Origin: Torreya grandis
Taxonomy: Eukaryota > Streptophyta > Pinopsida > Cupressales > Taxaceae
Assembly: GCA_037957365.1 (NCBI GenBank)
Contig: JARHVA010002127.1
Coordinates: 2,312,501 to 2,376,500 of the forward strand
Direction: 5' to 3'
DNA: 64,000 nucleotides
Part shown: positions 1-13,429 of the stretch, piece after piece
Layout: each line of letters opens with the position of its first letter
How positions within the stretch are numbered: the first letter of the stretch is position 1
Program-made: the position numbers and the translations under genes
The notes under the pieces: model-generated
Told to the model about the DNA's origin: nothing
The model's database searches: none
Seen by the model: the letters and a program-made list of their open reading frames with translations, nothing else

Positions 1-1090
1 AGGCGAAAAGAAGTTCTTGCAAAAAAATCTTCTCATATGTTTCCTCATGAGCATTTTAGTTCTAAGATTGATGCAACTTATCAACCTGATACTTATGTTA
101 GATCTTTCTGATGTAAGAAAAGAATTCATTAGCTCTAGATTTTTTTGGATAAAGCTCAGAGATAATTAGAAACTCTTTTAAAATAAGAAGTTCTTGTTGA
201 TGAAGAGGAATAATTATTTAAACAAGAACTAGTCCAAGTCACAAATGAGATAAAGTCTCATTTTGAGGAGGTAGAAAATAGTCATGAATTATAGAATAAT
301 CAAATCCATAAATTTTTTGCACACTTCACAAATAATATTATTTGTAAAATTTAGATTAAATGGGAAGGTTTCAAACCTTATAGTCTAGATGTCTTGCAAG
401 CAAAATCACTCTCTTTATGTTGGAAGTGTAAATATAGTGGTCTTCATAATATGTTTCCAAGTTGTAGAGTTTAATCTTTTATCAGTGGATTAATGCATTA
501 CAGCCTTCTTTGGTGATGGAAGAGTCCACCTTGACGAACACATTACTCCTTGATGAAGAGTCCAACCAAACTCTTGTTATTTATAATCATTATTTTGATC
601 TAACACGTCAACCTTTACATGTCCACTTATCTAATTCTTGTACATCTCATTAAAAATAATTTTACAATGTTGCATATTTATATAATCATGTTTCTAATTC
701 GAATATGAATAATGCACAATAATTTATCAATACCCTTAGGCAATTTAATGTTAAACTTATCTACAAAAGTACATAAACAACAAGTACATTAAGTTCAAAA
801 TCAATTTGTTATGTTGATAAAATAATATTCATTACATCATTTGATTCCAAAGAAAATTCAACATCATCATACACATCCTCGCATCAAAGACATCAATTTT
901 GTTAATGATGAACTATTAAATTCACCTCATAATAATGGAATTTTTTTGATTCAAACATACAAATTACAATAACTCTTTAGGATTTTATGGGACATGTACT
1001 ATATGCATATGATCATTTATTTCATGGTTGGCTTAGAGGACATTGTGGTGTAATTTCAATTTCTATTTTACACTACTTTGAATTTTAATT
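1..1090 (+). pseudogene. Decayed coding region of unknown type
   Basis: Several forward-frame stretches look like former protein: a lysine- and glutamate-rich start, a segment at about 360-475 with a CWKC pair followed by H and C that loosely resembles a zinc knuckle, and a serine/leucine-rich stretch at about 500-645. The relic seems to end near 1088 with a WLRGHCG-like segment. Stops and frame changes are frequent and no open frame survives. I do not recognise the family. A gag-like or private retroelement ORF is the likeliest source, judged from the neighbourhood and composition only. The left end lies outside the window. Confidence 0.3.
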
Positions 1091-2700
1091 TTTAACTAGT
1101 CATGTTTCTTTCAATTTTTTTTTTCTTGACTTTTTTCCACTTGGATTTGATTGTTTCCTTTTGAATTTTATTGAAATTTTATTTTCTTATTTGTTTTTAA
1201 TTTACACATATGATTTTGATTTTTATTGTCATGTTTGGTCACCACATCCTTAACCTTTGTTTGCCACAGTCCATAAGGTATAATTTTTTCCCTTTATTAC
1301 AACAATACACATCATACATCTATAAATGTCATATGATTTATATACTTACATTTGAATATATATTATGTACATATGGGATATAAATTTATTTATTTTCATG
1401 TTGAGTGTATATTTACCACATAGGGAGCAAGATTATTTTATATAATACAAAAATTTAAAAACATTTAAGAACATAAAAAATAAAAAATAAATCTTTAACA
1501 ATGAAAAAATGCCATTATTATCTACCTATTCTATAAGTTTTGCATATGTATGTTTACACATATACTTCTCATCATATTTTTTGAGTGGGTGAGATGAAGG
1601 ATATATAGGTTACATATGATTGTGAACTTACAAATATTATTTGGCAACATTTATGCCCATATCCTAGGCACATTATCACATTACTTGTATGCCTTAAATT
1701 TGGGGCATATCTCTAGAATAGGTTACACATGATATCCTCCCTACTTTCCATTTATCATTTATATCTACTTCCATTTATTACACATATATTATTATTATTT
1801 CCTACATATTTTATGTTACATGGATATATATGCATTGTATTGTTATATATGACTACTATATGGAAATATTATGCAATCTTATATGCCTATGATTCATCAA
1901 TAGCTTGTATATGTTTGATTTTGTATTCTTTTATATGTTTCATATCAATATATTATCTAATATTTTAAAGACATGATCCTATAGTCTTCATGTCATGTTA
2001 TCATTGTTAATGATTATGTTGTTGCCTTGACTAGCACGCTCTATTTTTAGGTTGAAAATAGGGACCCTCTTTCTTTTGAGCTAAATCTTGATTTACCTAG
2101 TCTAGAGGACCTCTTTGGATCTTTATTTTTGGATGTATTCGCTTGAGCCCTTACATGATTGGAAACTATCTAGATGCTAAGTTACAAATGACTATTTCTA
2201 ATACCTTTTGCATTTTGCTCAATTTAGTCTAAGATTTTATCTAAGAACAACAAGGTCTAACTTATAGGTTTTGTTCAAAGCATATGAAGTCTTAGTTTGT
2301 GGTAAAATGCTTTGGTATTTTCCCATTTGGTTTTTGGACCTAAGATTTTTATAAAGTTAATCTATATTTTGGGACCCCTTTTATGGGTTCCTTTTGGCAA
2401 TGAAACTTTTGATTATGTTCTTCATGGTAAATTAGCTTGAATATTTGTAGAACTTCACTCGAGACTTAGCTATATCTTCAAAAAATCATGATGTCCTTTG
2501 CCTAGGTGCAAATAAATTCTATTGCTTCTTTAGTTCTAATCATTTTATCATATTTGATATATAATTTATCCTGTGAACGTTTAGGCTTAAATCTCTATTT
2601 GTATGTAAATGACTAGTTTTAATTCCTTTATTTATTGATTGCTTCTTGCATAAAATTTGTTTGACAAAAGACTTCACTTTAATGAAAATATTTACTTAGT
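1091..2700. other. AT-rich stretch without gene
   Basis: Very AT-rich sequence with many short poly-T and poly-A runs. A hydrophobic open frame at 1729-1968 is made of I, L, Y, F and C residues that simply reflect AT-rich triplets. I see no domain, no repeat partner in the window and no RNA gene. Confidence 0.5.
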
Positions 2701-5025
2701 TGATTTTCTTGTTTTCTCATAGGTTTTCAAATACTCCTCAGGCCCTCCAAATTATTCCATGTGTCTAAACCTCATCAACATGCAACTTAAGAGTCAAAAT
2801 GTTTTGGAAAAATGATAGTCTTTTTAAAGCTTTAGGGCCTCAAGATCACACCATGTGGCATGATCTCAGTGACCCAGCCACTCAGAACCTTAGAACCTTA
2901 GAAGCATTAAGGCATTACATTGGGGGCTCAAAATTTGATCAAAATTGGTAAAACTCCATGCCTTTGAGTCCCCAAGGCATTTCCACATAACACCCTCTTA
3001 GAAGCTCAAGAGTTCAGAGTGATTAAAACATTAGACCAAAACATGAAGAGCTTAAGGGTCTGAGAAAGAGCCACATGGTGATGATTGAATAAGTATAGAT
3101 AAATCTTATAAAGCTAAGAAGGAGCCATATAGCCATGATGATGATGGAAGTACACAATGAGGTAAAGTTTGGGAGCATTGACAGACTGCCAAGTTATAAA
3201 ATGGGACCCACCAAAGCAGACCAATAACCTAACGAAGGATAATGAAAATGATGCCTAGAAAGAGCTAGGTGGTTGTGATGATGTTAAGAGAACCTAAGAA
3301 CTAATATTGATGGCATGTCTGACTATCAAAACCATCAAGAGTCCCAATAGGACTGTGTTTTAGGTCTAGAAAGTGCAATCAAAGTGTAGTTGATTCTTCA
3401 CCAACCAAAAGGCCTAGAAGTGATAAATTTCAAGCTAATAAAGGAGTGAAATGATCAAGAGACTTTAAAATAAAGACATGAATGGATATTTCATTTAATT
3501 AAGCCCTGAAATTGAATGGGGAGTCTTACATGGCATGGTGGAATGACAATCCCAAGATAATCCTAATGATAATCTGCTAGTAATATTTGAATATGATCTC
3601 TATTAACACCCCAAATTTAATGAAAAATAGTTAGTATGGAATGAATCATCACATGGCGTGTGCATTAAAGAATGTCAGGGAGGGTAAATGATCATAAAAT
3701 ACAAAATTAAGGCTTTAATAGGTGTGGTCTCTAAAATGCAAATCAACTGATGAATCTGTCAAAATCCCATTTCCATTCCCCAATCATCACTAAATATTGT
3801 AACCACCTAGTAGAGGGATAAGGGAACTTCATGGAAAAATCTATCTGTATAAAGGATGTTTTTTTAATTTGAAATGGTCGGCACTTTATGTAAATAAACT
3901 CTATCAAAATTGTAATATAACTTTTTCTTGTTCAAACTTTGTCTTCTACTCACCGAATGTTGTCCATTGTTTCTAGTTTTGATTATATGCTTGTGTAAGA
4001 GGAGTGATTTTATGATTAGTTACAAAGGTATAGTGGAAATTATATTATTCCTAAGCTAATTCTTTTATTTTACTCTTTATCACATGCTCTATTCTTTATA
4101 TGTTTTCAAGTATAAAGTGTTTCAAAAGCTTTGTGTGCAATTTGCTACAAATCTTTGAATGTTTTCAGTTGGTGAAGAGTTAACAAGTCAAACATCTAAA
4201 TTTATGTCCCTAAAATCTTTCCCATTATGTCCATAAAAAATTGTGCAACTATTGAATTAGGTAAACATTGGTATAAACATGACTTGGCATGCTTTTAAAG
4301 TTCTCAAGCATTAGCCTTCTCTTGATTATAAACTTTATTTTCTACTCTCCTTTCCCTTCTTTTTTTATGTATATTTTGAATTGAATCACCTCCCCTTATT
4401 TTATAAAGTGGTAAAGTTAGGATCAATGGTAATAAACAATCAAGTCTAATCAACTAATAATAATCTCAGGCATTTATCAAACAACCATTGAGTCTCTAGT
4501 GATAATAGTTCATGCTCTCTGAGTAAAATAGGATAAACTGCTCAGTCATTGGATTTAACTAGCCTCAGTCCTAAAATTAATGAGGGTATATCTTTATCCC
4601 ATGCATTGTCCCTTACTTTTATCTCTGTAACACTCAACCTCATGAGTGTTTTTGGACCAAGATTTTGGGGTGAATAATAGCTAGTGCCAGAAGGAGGGCA
4701 TGAGCTATAGTTCCATCTTTGAGTAAGATTAAGAGTAATTTTAAACTACTAAAAGTTGTTAAGAATTGGTTAAGATTTTTTATATGTTTTAGATTTTGTT
4801 TTGTTTGTTTCTACATCTTTCCATTTGGTTGTAAGTTTAAACACACGTAGTATTTGGCCTAAGAAGAGTAGTTGGGATTGATTTGTGCATGGTAAACAAA
4901 GTTGGATCCTAATGTGTGCATTACCCAATCCCAATATGTCCATGTAAGTTTGACTATTTTTCCATTATAGATCCATGTAAGAGCTTAAACTAACAAATGT
5001 AGACACAATCCTTTAGTTACCCCTA
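2701..5025. other. Non-coding region upstream of gag fragment D; possible LTR and leader
   Basis: No coding frame is evident. A TATA-like TGTATAAAGGATG lies at about 3845. The position just upstream of a plus-strand gag relic makes this the natural place for the 5' LTR and leader of element D. No second LTR copy exists in the window, so the boundaries cannot be set and no primer-binding site is recognised. Confidence 0.3.
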
Positions 5026-6596
5026 TTGTCTCAACCTCTTGCCCAGAATCAATATATCCCCACAACGTTACCTATGGCTTGGCTTGTTGGGTATATCATA
5101 AATGTACCTGGGGTTGTTCATGACTTACCTAGGAATCCAAAGAGATACTTTCCAAGATTAATTCCTATTGTAGGAAAGACTATATGGGAGCATATAACAT
5201 CATACAAAACTATTTTGATATTTCTCAATGTTGAGCATGAAGATGTGGCTTATAAAATATTCCCCTTCATGCTTATGGACACATCATATGTTTTGTTTGT
5301 AAACCTTCCTAAGGACTCCATTACAAGTTGGGATTAGTTTAGTAGTAATTTCTTAGTCCAATTTGGGTAATTAATAGACTTGAGCATCCTATATCAATAG
5401 TTTGTATGTATTAAATGAGATCTCAATGAGCCTATTAGGATTTTCAATGCCCATTTATAGAATATGTATAGTAGAGTCACCAATATTTATAAACTCGATG
5501 CTCAAATAACATTAGAGATGTATAAAAATACATTGGACCCATGGATTGTGGTGTTCTTGAGATGAGACCCTATTGTAATAACCTTACTTTTGGCATATGC
5601 TGAAGCTATCAAGCTTGATAAACAACTCAACCCACAAGATCAAATGATGGCTCCCATCCATAATGCTTTACCCAACATGCAAACCTTAAACCTCATTCCT
5701 AATAAAAACCAAAATATGCCTCTATCTCAATCATTACCAACAATTAACCATTTCCCTTTGAGACATGTTGCTCTAAATTAGCACCTAGTTTTTCTTAACC
5801 CAGTGAATAATGAGATGGTTCCCCAGTCATAAAACCAAATAATGTTATCAAATCTTAATAATACCAAAACCATACCCCAAGGGTCTAAAAAAATGATTTG
5901 GATTCCATCCAATGAATGGTGCAAAGACTAAGTAATGACTTACTTGGTTTGCAAAGGAAAATGGGAAGCTCTAGTGCTGAGAGTTCAAATAATAACTTCA
6001 CTCACCATAGATAAAATATAAATTATAATCAACCCCATAATTATCTAGAGCCTTTTTTGAATAATCTATCTAAAATAAACATTTACAAAATAGCCCTTCT
6101 TAATTGGTATCATGTGCATAACACAACCCAATATGAAGAGATTGATTTCATTTAATTCTACAGTGCCTTTGATATTTTACAAAGGAAAATGGAAGAGTAT
6201 GAGGTAGGGTCGAACCAACTTGAATCATTCAATGTTGGTAGAATGCCTAGTAAAACCATGGTGTTAAAAACCATGGAGTTCCCTAGCTAAGAAGATAATG
6301 AAATATAAGAGAGTTTTAATGAAGTGTATGCCTTATAATAATTTCAATGAAGTAATTATGACCTTAGGTACTAACAACAATAAAAACCTCTCACTACCTC
6401 AATTCATTTGAATAATGGTGTTACTCCCCCTAATCCAAAGGTTAGGAATGACCCTCCACCTCCAAAGTCTAATGAACCCAAGGCATATATGAAAAATATC
6501 AAATCCAACATCACATTACATGAACTTTCTCAAATAATTGAGCAACACAATCTCTTGCTCAAGTCATGTACAAAAAAACCAATCCAGCCCAAGTAG
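5026..6596 (+). pseudogene. gag: Gypsy gag relic (element D)
   Basis: Decayed retrotransposon gag (capsid) region. The open part at 5026-5337 carries the helical core typical of plant gypsy gag, with the pattern NVEHEDVAYKIFPF followed by SITSWD about 30 residues later. Further pieces continue through stops: 5340-5580 (helical, LDPW-containing), 5590-5781 (AYAEAIKLDKQL, then an N/P/Q-rich tail) and 6408-6596 (a proline-rich linker followed by a helical LSQIIEQHN segment). The start is uncertain: 5026 is a TTG and the original ATG is probably lost upstream. At least six in-frame stops and one or more frame changes make it non-functional. The protease relic follows directly. Confidence 0.75.
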
Positions 6597-6614
6597 AAAA
6601 TAACTCACACCAAT

Positions 6615-7378
6615 GTGTTTATACATAAAAATAAAACCAAAGTGCCTCCCTTTCTCTTAACATTTTGCTTATTCTTGAAGAGATTGCATAACTACTTGGT
6701 CAATTTAGGGGATTCAACAAATGTAATGCCTACAAGCATTTGTGAAAAATTAGGGTTAATCCTCATCAAGTCATACAAGGTTGTAGTTGTTGATGTACTT
6801 TTTATGCACACAAAATCATTAATGAGGTATCCTTTAACATTTCAAGATCTCTATGGAGGTAAACTCCACTTTGGGGCACATGTTTCACGTATGGCTTAAA
6901 ATAACTAGGTGGTGTAATTTTCAGTTGAGTATGAAAATTATTAACCAAGTGTGCATGGATGAGTGAAATATAAAAGAAATCAAAATATTATTTGATTTGG
7001 ATGGGTCATAGTCTAAGTTAAGGTAGGTAGATCTCAAAAGAAACTCAAAAGGAGGGAAGGTAGAGTAGAAAAGAAATTTCTATGGTCAAGAGAGGGATTA
7101 ATTATAGGTTGGTCTCATACATGGACAAGTGTCTTTGAAACTAATGCTTGAAACTAGCATCGATTTTTTATATGTACACAAATATAATGAGGGATATTGA
7201 GGGTAAAGGATATAGTAAACTCCAATATCTCAACCAAAGGTTGCTCCTATTTAGAGTAGTTATTGCTTGCCCTTATAACAAAATATTAGGATTCAGATCA
7301 AAGAGGTATCTAAAGCATCTTTTGCTCACTTTAGAAGGCTATATGATGAAAGATAATTTTACACACTTAAATAAATGA
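6615..7378 (+). pseudogene. pro: Gypsy retropepsin relic and linker (element D)
   Basis: Aspartic protease remnant of element D. The active-site region reads LVNLGDSTNVMP, where family members normally have LVD-x-GAS-TNVMP. The catalytic aspartate codon at 6702-6704 is now AAT (Asn), so the enzyme would be dead even without the stops. The following CEKLGL fits the family. From 6900 to 7378 the frame breaks up. The piece at 7148-7378 (GKGYSKLQYLNQ, then hydrophobic) resembles the protease-RT linker. No RT follows; D ends near 7380, perhaps cut by later insertions. That cause is inference. Confidence 0.65.
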
Positions 7379-8200
7379 ATCAGTCAACCTTATTACTTAT
7401 AACTACTAATATTGGCCAATCTCAAATAGTTGTTAAAAATCTTATATAAGAATATATAAATAATAATAATAAATAAATCTAATTAGAATTTGCACACCTC
7501 AAATTGATAAATCAACAATATGGAAGCAATCACAATCAATCACACAAATTTAGAGAAGAAACTCATTAACATAATTGCAGGACATTCAAAATATTTCTTC
7601 TTGTATTAATTAAAATTCCAACTCCCTTTGAAATGAGAGAGTTATATGTATATGTAGATTTGGGGAGGGGTCTCCTCATCTTCCAAATTTATCCAAAATA
7701 TGGGAATTACATGTAAACAATTAAAACAATAGTTATAAAATAATGCAAACTCTACATGTTTTTGGCATCCATAAAGCAATACACATATTAAAAAATCATG
7801 CAATGTGTGTAAGTTAAAATAATCCACAACTAATGCTTAAATACATTGTGAATATAATATAAATATAATCAAGCTTAAGCTACATGAATTAATTCTTATA
7901 TAAGAAATACATATTAACTTAAGAAACTAAGGTTTACTTGATGTTGAAACTTGCATTGCTAAGGGAATATCACTTTAAGTAGTTGGAGAAGTGGTAGGTA
8001 GAGTTTAACTATAAGTTCATGTTGCAACCTATTTATTTGCCTTCATATCTAGATAATACTTGTTTTCTCGATCATATCGAGTTTTGATTATGTCTAAGTT
8101 GAGAAGGTACGATCTATGCACCTTGGAGACTTCTATGAGTAGGCATTTATGCTTATGATTTGAAGTTTTAAACTCTATTTAATGATTTGAACCTCCATCA
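7379..8200. other. Non-coding junction between D and ORF E
   Basis: AT-rich, with no convincing frame. A TGTTAAAAATCTTATATAAG start at about 7428 and AATAAT runs look LTR-like, but there is no partner, no primer-binding site and no target duplication that I can show. This would be the place for the 3' end of the minus-strand element that carries ORF E. Confidence 0.25.
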
Positions 8201-10676
8201 CCTTCTTCTTGGAAAAACCAAGCTCTTGCTAAATCTCCTCCCTTGTGCATCCTTGTAAACCTATCTTGAAATATGCAACAAATTTTTGGAGTAAATTATC
8301 AAAATTGGCTATGTCAATCAATATTCCTCAAGTGGTCCTTGTTTGAGATAATTTTTATTCCTACAAAAATTTCAAATCTTATTTCTTGTGTTCAAAAATT
8401 TTTAGAATTAGGGCCTATGCACTAGCTACCCATTCATGAACCTCTTGTGTTATTTATTTTGAGGGCATTGGTTGCCTCAAGAGGAGTCATCAGATCTAAA
8501 TGGTCAAAGGCCTTATTTGTAGTATATGTCAAGATAAATTTTAATTTATTTTCATCTTCCTTCAAATAATTAAACAATTTAAAAGTCTCAGTTAAATGGA
8601 GAGACATTTCAATCTTTATTGTATTAATAGTGTCAAGAATATTGTAAATCTTGATGGCTACATTTTATACATCATCATTTATTTCTCTAGGGACATGCAC
8701 AATCTATTATTGCTCCAACACTTTATTTAACTCTTGTTTAATAGCTTGCATAGCCTAATCAATTCCTCTATGGAGTTCCATTAATGCCTCTGTATGTGTC
8801 TCTAAATAAGCTTCAAAATATTCACTATATAGAGATTCCCCAATTCTCTAATTATTCCTTTTAGACAAGGAAAGGACATCTTGTCTCTCTTCAAGAATTA
8901 GGCCTTGGCTAGACTCACCTTGTATTTGTCTTTTCCTAATCCTCTAAACTATCCCTATAGATTTGTCATAAACAGAACTAATTGTGGAAAGCTCTGAAAT
9001 CACTAGTTTCAACCTTTTAGTAGCTTAAACTCTTAAGTCCTCTACCCATTATGGAATTATTAATTCCCCTATGTGGGCTCTCTGAGTGGTCTGGTTAGTT
9101 ACCCTTGACATAATATCCTCTAAAGAGAGCATTAATGCACTTACTTGGAAGGGTTATAATAGAAATGGGAAAATTATCTTTTACCAATCCAAGTTGTTAG
9201 TATGGGTAATAAGGTGCACAATGTAGGTTGTCTGCTTATTAGCTCTTTTAGATGACACAATAGAAGTTGTCCAAGTTGTGATAGATTGGGGAATAAACAA
9301 ACCTAGTTGAGTGGATTGGATAGATGGTTGTGAACCCTTATAAAAATAGGGACTCCTATAGTTTTCTTGGAATGGACTTTCTTATCCCTAGTAGTTCTTA
9401 TCAAATTTTGAGAAGCAATAGAAAAGGGAAGTACATCAATTACTCCAATAGTTTATGGATATAATGCTACAATATTATCCATATATTGTTAAAAAGAATC
9501 AAAAGAAGGGGAAACAAGAACTGTAGAAGGTAAACTAGAAACAACCATAGGACTAGAGACACATTCTAATTTTTCCATTTTTATTGGTGCCTTACCTTTC
9601 AGTCCTTGGAGGATCATGACCTTAGCCTTTAAAAGTTATTCCTCTTCCTTTTTTGGTACTTCTCCTTCACCCACATGCCTCTTTTATGACACTGCCTCAA
9701 TATTTGAACTCACAAGTGTCCCTACTAGTTGAAGAAGGTTCTTAGGATCTCTTTGCCTCATGTATACCTAAATTATTATGTTATAAATTGAAGGAATGGC
9801 CTATGGAGTAGTAGCAGATGAAACATCTACATCTAAAGTTACAAGATTTGTACTCATAAAAGAAGGGATGGAGTGTGAAGCATCATAATAATCAATATTA
9901 ATTGGTTCCTCTACTCCTCCAAGAGAGCTTTTTATAGTAGGGGCATCTCCACATCTTGTTCTTACTTCATAGTTGCCCTTACATCATGGGACATTACTTG
10001 GGAAGGTTTCCCTTCTTGCTAAACTGATTGAGAGGGTTGTGAGGACCAATAATCAGTTGAAGCCCTTCCACCTAAAGCTGAAACTTGAGTTTGAGCCTCT
10101 GTAATTGTGAGTGATGGATCTTTTTAGATTGCCTTTGAAGGTCCTCTATATACCTAACCACATGCATCATAGTCAAAACCTCAACATCATATTTAGCATT
10201 TAGGAATATGAAATAATGGTTATAGGGTACATGCTTGTATGGGATGCCCAAGTTAGTGACATGCTTCTGAATTCTACCTTTTGGGTCCCAATCCTAGTGT
10301 GGTAGAGATACTAATGAATAAAGATACCTTATGCCTCCAATATCACCAAAGTGATTCCTATTAGTGTAATTAATTTGGCCTAAAATCAAAGAAGATCCAT
10401 AGAAAAGGCCTTTGTGCTTCTTCTACATATCTTCATCTATGCTCCACTAGAGTTGATATACCATCTCTTGTTATACAAGGTTATCTAGAATATACTTGGG
10501 AAAGTACAAGGGCCCCACCTTAGTTCCATCAATAATTATAATTATATATTCTGGATACAACCAATAGTTTCACCTTGGCCATAGTATATTCTTGATAATA
10601 GCTGACACTTAGTTTAGTTGTTCCTTATGGATGGTCCTCTAGACTTAGGGATAGATTTTCTTAGTAATTCAGACTA
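8201..10676 (-). pseudogene. Unrecognised long ORF E, distal (C-terminal) part, decayed
   Basis: Read on the minus strand from about 10676 downward, one can follow a decayed protein. It begins with a segment ending in DGTKVGPLYFPKYILDNLV at about 10490-10540, then an aromatic stretch with GDIGGIRYLYS (about 10330-10350) and YKHVPYNHYFIFLNAKYDVE (about 10190-10240). From about 9000 to 8440 come amphipathic helices (LHRGID, QELNKVLEQ, LHLTETFKLFNYLKED) that look like coiled coil. The frame shifts several times and stops are common. I do not recognise the family; it is probably a retroelement-borne ORF. The proximal part is at 62612-64000; element A sits between the halves, and the coding character resumes on both sides of A. 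Confidence 0.45.
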
Positions 10677-10681
10677 TCTTA

Positions 10682-11758
10682 TGTACCTTAGGTACTCAAA
10701 GAGTAAATAAAATGTAGATTAGTCCCATTTTAGTTCAAATGACAAAAAATAAAGCATACAAATATACTAGGGCTAAACACTCTTACCTAAGAACTAGGGA
10801 GAGCATAACATAATAAGCAAGATCACAAATAGAGATTAAAAAAATATAATTTTTTAACCTCCTTTGTCAAATTTGATGCTTAATTGTTGGCATAAGGATG
10901 TTTGTTCTTGACCTATGATGATTTGAGTCTTCTAATAATGTTCTTCCATGGTGTTATCATCTCTCCAATAGTCACTTGTGGCTTGGTGTGAAGCTTGGCA
11001 TAAATTGGGCATTATAACACTACTCTCCAAGGATTCAACAAGGTATTCCAACATAATAACCTTACACATAAAAGTTTATTGTCATATGGTGTGGGTACTT
11101 GTATTTGCTACTCTAAGAACTAACTCTAACCCTAGGGAGGTTAGGTTAAATTATAACTTTGGTTGAGTCTAAAATAACCTAGGTTGAGTCAGGCTAACCG
11201 TGGATTGGGTCAAAGCACTCATGAAATCTCAACACCTCAATTTCAAATATTTGTGAGGCATGACAAATAACTTTAGATATTTGTGAGGTATGATTCATAT
11301 TTTTGAAATATTTAAGAAATAATAAATCTCTATATTATTTCTTTTGACCTTTGACTTAATATTTGGTGAAAAATTCCATTTTTTGGTAAATGAAATTCAC
11401 TAATTTGATTTGGAATTTTTTGTTTAGGTAAGTTAATTAAGATTTAAAATGTAATTAATCTTAGTGATTTTTAGCTTTTGGAAATTATTTTAAATGTCAT
11501 GAATTAATAGATTGATAGACCAAAAGTGTTAAATTACTAGGTCGTAATTTGACTACGGTTAAAACTTAACTAGTTTATTGGTGCATATATGACAATACAC
11601 CAAATAAGTTAGCCTCATCATGTTTTTGAGGAATTAAATCACTTATGCTGATGAATTTGAGCAATTCAATTGATTTTAAAGCTTAAAATGTGTCATTTGC
11701 TATAAATTAAATTGAATCTCAGTTTAGGCATGAAAATGGCCAAAACTAAGTGTTTACA
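10682..11758 (-). repeat. 3' LTR of element A
   Basis: Matches 61547-62606 in the same orientation over its full length. On the minus strand it begins TGTAAACACTTAG and ends in ACA at 10682. A purine tract lies just inside it at 11759-11772, which marks it as the 3' LTR of a minus-strand element. No promoter motif stands out. Confidence 0.85.
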
Positions 11759-11772
11759 ATTTACCCCTATTT
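11759..11772 (-). promoter_or_regulatory. Polypurine tract of element A
   Basis: Minus-strand AAATAGGGGTAAAT directly abuts the TG of the 3' LTR. This is the expected position and composition of the RNase H-resistant primer for plus-strand DNA synthesis. It orients A on the minus strand. Confidence 0.75.
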
Positions 11773-11974
11773 GAGATGGCATTGCAAGACACAAGAACAA
11801 TAACATATTTTTAAAGAATGAAAAATTCATTAATCTAAATGGTTCATCCCCCCAAAGGGTGGTTGACAAGCCCTTGATGCCCACTAGAGGTAACATGTGG
11901 AAAAATAGAGTTGTTAAATGTTCCCTCAAAATGAAGAAAATGACACAATTGAGTGGAAATGTGGGTGGGACTAT

Positions 11975-12400
11975 TGAATTTCCTATAGGTAGTTATAAAT
12001 AGTAATGGTGATGGAGTCACTAATTTGCCCAAAGGTGGTTATAATCAGTAATGAAAGGTGTGACACTGGTTTGCCCAAAGGTGGTTAGAAGTAGTGGCAC
12101 AGATAATTACCCTGGTAGGGCAGTGGAATGGATATTGATTTTTTCAAAGGTGGTTATAATCAGTAACAAAATGGGAAACATTGATTTTACCAAAGGTAGT
12201 TATAACCCAAAATGAAGTAGGAAATAATGATTTGCCCAAAGGTAGTTATAATTAGGAATCAAATGGGAAATACTAATTTGCCCAAAGGTGATTATAATTA
12301 TTAGCATGGGATGTAAAAATAATGATTTGTCCATAGGTAGTTATAATCATTAAATTGGTCAAAAATAGAATGATTTGCTCAAAGGCGGTTATAATCATTC
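11975..12400. repeat. Tandem array of about 48-bp units in the 3' region of A
   Basis: Eight clear units plus one or two degenerate ones share the core TTTGCCCAAAGGTGGTTATAA followed by TCAGTAA-like sequence. Core starts near 12021, 12069, 12137, 12184, 12228, 12275, 12323 and 12371 give spacings of 48, 68, 47, 44, 47, 48 and 48 bp. Degenerate units lie near 11848 and 11980. No coding frame is kept. The same core recurs near 18279, 18335, 59282, 59354 and 59443, always in the same orientation. Tandem repeats in the 3' untranslated regions of Tat/Ogre elements are known and can seed satellites. Confidence 0.8.
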
Positions 12401-12420
12401 ATTCATTCTAATCAAGTGAT

Positions 12421-13420
12421 TGAAAACATGTTTGCCCCAAAAGGGCATAATATATTGTTGATCAATCAAAAAAGGAATTTGCTATAATGGGGAAATTGGC
12501 AAGGGTAGCTTATGTGAAAAATCTATAAAATGTATTTATGATGAGCTGGTAAAGGATAACAACACATTTGTAGCTTAAATGTGAGTTTGAAGATGTACGT
12601 TGGAACAAATATGGGATATAGGCTGAAAAATTGTGTTGTTAAATGGGTCTTAGGGGAGGCCCAAAAATATGGTGTGGTTAAAATATGATCAAAAAATAAG
12701 GCACGTAGGATCAAACAACACATAAAATGAACCATAAATGTAAAAAATACCCTTTTTGGAGCATTCAGAATGAACTATATGCCTTGGGGGTAAAAAATTA
12801 AAAAATTGGCTATAGATTCACCCCTAGGGTGAAAAAAAATTCATTTTCACGCCAACCCTTTGAGAATTTGAGCTATGATTTTCTATGCATATTACTGAGA
12901 GAAAATGGCCCACAAAGGAGTTTGATGACATGTATTAGAGCGAGTGAGGGAGCACATGTGGCCACCACATGATGGGGCACTATTAAATAACCTCATGTTT
13001 GTCATTAATTATCATTAATTAGCATTTATTACATGTTTTAGGTCAAAAATTAATGAATTCACTATTAGTGTGGTAGGGTAAACAATGGCTTTGCCTAGTA
13101 AAATGATAACTTTGATCGAAGTAACTATTTTTAGAAATGGTAGCAATGATAAAAAGGGTAAAAATCATTGAAATGATAATTTTGCCTATTTTTAGGGGAA
13201 TTCACCATTTTCATAAAAATGATTAAAATGTGGAAAATTGCCTAAATGATGGCTTTGACCTAGGGAAATTAGTAGCTTTGCTCTAGAAGCCAAAAATAAC
13301 TGATTTTAAGGGTGAAAAATGGCTCTAACCTCTAAAAGAGGGCCAATTAAACTAAATAGGCTAGGCTTAGGCTCATGTGGATACATTTAGTTAGGCTACT
13401 GATAATTTTTTTAATTACAA
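12421..13420. repeat. Non-coding 3' region of A with scattered AATGATGGCTTTGACC-like motifs
   Basis: No coding frame. Between 13082 and 13300 the motif ATGGCTTTGCC or ATGATGGCTTTGACCTAG recurs at irregular spacing, with AATGATAA-type fillers. Read on the other strand it is GTCAAAGCCATCATTT. That matches motifs at 61080-61400 in the leader of A, which are in the opposite orientation. The remainder (12421-13080) shows nothing recognisable. Confidence 0.55.
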
Positions 13421-13429
13421 GAATGATTA

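Noticed and set aside
1729..1968. Plus-strand 79-codon hydrophobic frame
   Set aside because: AT-rich context, no homolog recognised, no supporting signal; chance.
11975..12400. CRISPR-like array of spaced repeats
   Set aside because: Units are degenerate, the spacers are themselves parts of a 48-bp tandem unit, and the setting is a plant retroelement.
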